64,000 nucleotides of DNA, taken from assembly GCA_030066195.1 (NCBI GenBank), contig JASJCB010000002.1, forward strand, positions 1 through 64,000, written 5' to 3'. Shown piece by piece: positions 62,266 through 64,000 of the stretch. The translations under genes were made by a program, and so were the position numbers. The DNA is from Acidobacteriota bacterium (GTDB lineage Bacteria; Acidobacteriota; Holophagae; Acanthopleuribacterales; Acanthopleuribacteraceae). The first letter of the stretch is position 1. Every line of letters begins with the position of its first letter. The notes beneath the pieces are model-generated. The model was not told where the DNA came from. It saw only the letters and a program-made list of their open reading frames with translations, and did not search any database.

Positions 62266-62391
62266 AATTCTTCCTGGGAAGGCCCAAAGATCCGCCTTTT
62301 GATGTTCGATTCTTCCCAGGAAGACATGAACATTTTGCATAAGATCTTCGATTGTTCCCGGGAAGAACTAAACATCTTTCGACCAAGTGAG
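62266..62391 (+). repeat. second 42-bp (14-codon) tandem array, three units
   Basis: Units at 62266-62307, 62308-62349 and 62350-62391. The plus-strand frame reads NSSWEGPKIRLLMF, DSSQEDMNILHKIF, DCSREELNIFRPSE. Each unit starts with a near-palindrome around TTCTTCCyrGGAAG or TGTTCCCGGGAAGAAC. Period and residue pattern match the array at 39.3 kb although the bases differ. Confidence 0.75.
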
Positions 62392-62432
62392 CACCTATGC
62401 AACTCGCAAGGCTCCAAAAGACGCGGGCCTTG

Positions 62433-64000
62433 TCAGTCTAGCGGCAGTTCCAGGCAGACGGCTTCCTTGTGATTGCGCATCAACAATCGGTTCCCGGCCA
62501 GGGCCGGGGTGTTCCATGATTTACCGCCGAGCACCTGGATACTGCCGAGTTCTTTGTGGCCCTCGGGTCGGGCTTCCAATATATGCAAGCCGCCTCCTTC
62601 GGATTGTACCAACAGGTAACCGCCGGTCAGCAGCAACTGGCCATGGCCGTAACGTCCTTTCTTCCAGACCCGCTGCCCGTCGGCCGTGTCGACACAGGTC
62701 AGTACCCCGTCGTCCAATCCGTAGGCATGATCTCCGTATAAAACGAAGTTGGCGAACTTGGCCTTGAGTCTCGGGGTTTCGTAGATGGTTTCCGCGGAAA
62801 ACGCGCTGTCTTGGTTCGCAACCCGGTACATTTTGGCGCCCAGTCCATAGCCCGCGGAAACCAGCACCCGGTCTCCGGACAGAACGCGAGGATTGGCCAC
62901 GCTGGGTTTGTCCCCGGGCCAGGGCGTTTCCCACAAAACCCGGCCGTCGCGGGGATGATGGCCGGCGACGCTGCCGTTATTGAAAATCAGGATCATTGGG
63001 GACCCGGCCAGTGTGACCAACGAAGGCGAGCTGTAACCGGGCTTGGCGTTGCCGCCGGTCCAAACAAGATCACCGTTGTCGGCATCGTAGGCCGCCAATG
63101 AGCGTCCGTTCGGCCCTCCCGGACTGACGACGACCAGGGTCCTGCCGCCGGCTGATTCGGAAGCAGGTATCACCAATGGCGAGCAACTGTAGCCCCAACG
63201 CGGTTTCTCCGCACCGTGTTCACGAGCGGTGTCCTTCTGCCACAGCAATTTCCCGCTCGCTGAATCAAGACAGTTGAGCAAACCCAGTGCGCCCAGGCTA
63301 TAAACTTTTCCGTCGGCGATGGTCGGCGTTGCTCGGGGACCGTTACCGCCCACGGTAGTGGCAAAACGTTGCGGGTCGCCATGTGCCCACACCAACTCGC
63401 CGGACTCCAATAGGTAACAGGTCACCATTTCCCGCTCGCCCCGCTGTTCCTGGGTCACGGCCAAACCGTCTTTGACCGCAAAACCCGACCAGGCCGCGCC
63501 CACCGGGATGCGCCAAATTTCCCTTGGTGGTCGGGTCTTCCAGTCTGATGCGGGATCGATATTCTCGATCGTGCCGGTGCCATCCGGGCCCAGAAAACGA
63601 GGAAAGTCGCCACCGGCCCGGGTATTCCGTGTGGTGCGGCCCTCGGCGGTTATGGACCTGTTTGCCAGAGCCTCATCCGCCGGCGGCTCCCAGGACCATG
63701 CGAGAATCGGAATGACGTCACCGTCCACCTCGCGAATGTCCACGGCGCTGTACACGAATAATCCCAAGGCGATCAGAACGCCCAAACCGATGGCTTTGAC
63801 CTTTCGTCGCAAGCGTGAAAAGAAGAAAAACCACAGCAGAAGGACGAAAACCGATCCACCTATCGCATAAAAGCTGACGAGCCATTTCACCGATTGCTGG
63901 GTCCAGTCAATCACGCCCCAAATGAAACCCAAAGCTGCCAAAAGAAAACCCAGGATATACAAAACAGGCCGGAACCCGGCGGTCTTGGATTGGATCTCAT
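62433..64000 (-). CDS. membrane-anchored PQQ-type beta-propeller protein, 5' end outside the window
   Basis: About 520 residues are visible; the frame is open to the right edge (EIQSKTAGFRPVLYILGFLL), so the true start lies beyond 64000. Three to four hydrophobic helices at the N-terminus are followed by a soluble domain of PQQ-like repeats: SGFAVKDGLAVTQEQRGE, VYSLGALGLLNCLDSASGKLLW, LAAYDADNGDLVWTGGN and LTCVDTADGQRVWKKGRY. The repeat pattern (A/D-x-x-x-G-x-x-x-W) is that of BamB or quinoprotein-like propellers, but the PQQ-binding residues of true dehydrogenases are not evident. It probably works as a periplasmic or outer-face scaffold. A nearby TTG (63962) could be an alternative start but lacks a ribosome-binding site. 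Confidence 0.8.
   Translation of the reverse strand, partial: EIQSKTAGFRPVLYILGFLLAALGFIWGVIDWTQQSVKWLVSFYAIGGSVFVLLLWFFFFSRLRRKVKAIGLGVLIALGLFVYSAVDIREVDGDVIPILAWSWEPPADEALANRSITAEGRTTRNTRAGGDFPRFLGPDGTGTIENIDPASDWKTRPPREIWRIPVGAAWSGFAVKDGLAVTQEQRGEREMVTCYLLESGELVWAHGDPQRFATTVGGNGPRATPTIADGKVYSLGALGLLNCLDSASGKLLWQKDTAREHGAEKPRWGYSCSPLVIPASESAGGRTLVVVSPGGPNGRSLAAYDADNGDLVWTGGNAKPGYSSPSLVTLAGSPMILIFNNGSVAGHHPRDGRVLWETPWPGDKPSVANPRVLSGDRVLVSAGYGLGAKMYRVANQDSAFSAETIYETPRLKAKFANFVLYGDHAYGLDDGVLTCVDTADGQRVWKKGRYGHGQLLLTGGYLLVQSEGGGLHILEARPEGHKELGSIQVLGGKSWNTPALAGNRLLMRNHKEAVCLELPLD

Overview
The window is a densely coded bacterial chromosome segment of roughly 55-60 % G+C by eye, with about 47 convincing protein genes and no rRNA, tRNA or CRISPR. 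The gene content suggests a diderm from Acidobacteriota, perhaps a Holophagae/Acanthopleuribacter-like lineage. Pointers are a VWFA-type secreted protein, an OmpR-type winged-helix/TPR membrane regulator, a two-component-propeller kinase, FadL and other beta-barrels, and a leftover N-terminal segment of an acidobacterial-style Ser/Thr kinase. This placement is inferred from families only; no 16S gene or marker tree is available here.

Layout. 0.3-5 kb (minus): envelope polysaccharide genes (WecA/TagO-like initiating transferase and three glycosyltransferases). 5.3-7.3 kb (minus): OPT-family transporter and a small thiamine-binding-type protein. 7.4-15.3 kb (plus): acyl-CoA dehydrogenase, a zinc-ribbon/GspF fusion, cysteine desulfurase plus an IscA-type protein behind a possible IscR/Rrf2-type operator, a VWFA protein and aspS. 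15.5-18.1 kb: an A+T-richer insert with a 47-codon peptide gene convergent with a metallophosphoesterase-TPR gene. 18.2-20.0 kb (plus): methionine salvage mtnB-mtnD-mtnC. 20-29.4 kb: a beta-barrel protein, a winged-helix/TPR regulator, a ferric-iron ABC importer with a Fur-like box, a formyltransferase-like protein and PIN-PhoH.

29.7-35.1 kb (plus) is a signalling island: a small translationally coupled ORF, two histidine kinases with an unusual H-N-x-x-N phosphoacceptor box, a lone receiver and a REC-HK-REC hybrid. A third kinase with the same unusual box is the C-terminus of the 1097-residue propeller sensor at 54-57 kb. 35.1-36.2 kb is gene-poor and carries a gene-tail fragment and short direct repeats. 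36.2-39.1 kb holds a membrane coiled-coil protein and a FadL-type porin.

39.1-40.6 kb is the most unusual non-genic stretch. A 669-bp segment is bounded by inverted 28-bp ends and contains a 42-bp (14-codon) tandem array. A second array with the same 42-bp period and a related 14-residue pattern lies at 62.3 kb, after the truncated kinase piece. A further copy of the 28-bp end lies at 49.75 kb.

40.6-49.4 kb (minus): a large secreted CarboxypepD-like protein, then a tight envelope group (M23 endopeptidase, CPBP protease, Ser/Thr kinase, small Cys-motif protein, DapF). 49.8-54 kb: aldehyde dehydrogenase divergent from an ABC exporter, a MAPEG protein, and YidD. 57.4-60.4 kb (minus): pdxS-pdxT-ygfZ-QueD-like, an operon for PLP synthesis and folate/pterin-linked functions. 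60.6-64 kb: a DUF2333-type protein, the kinase remnant plus repeat array, and a membrane-anchored PQQ-type propeller protein that runs off the window.
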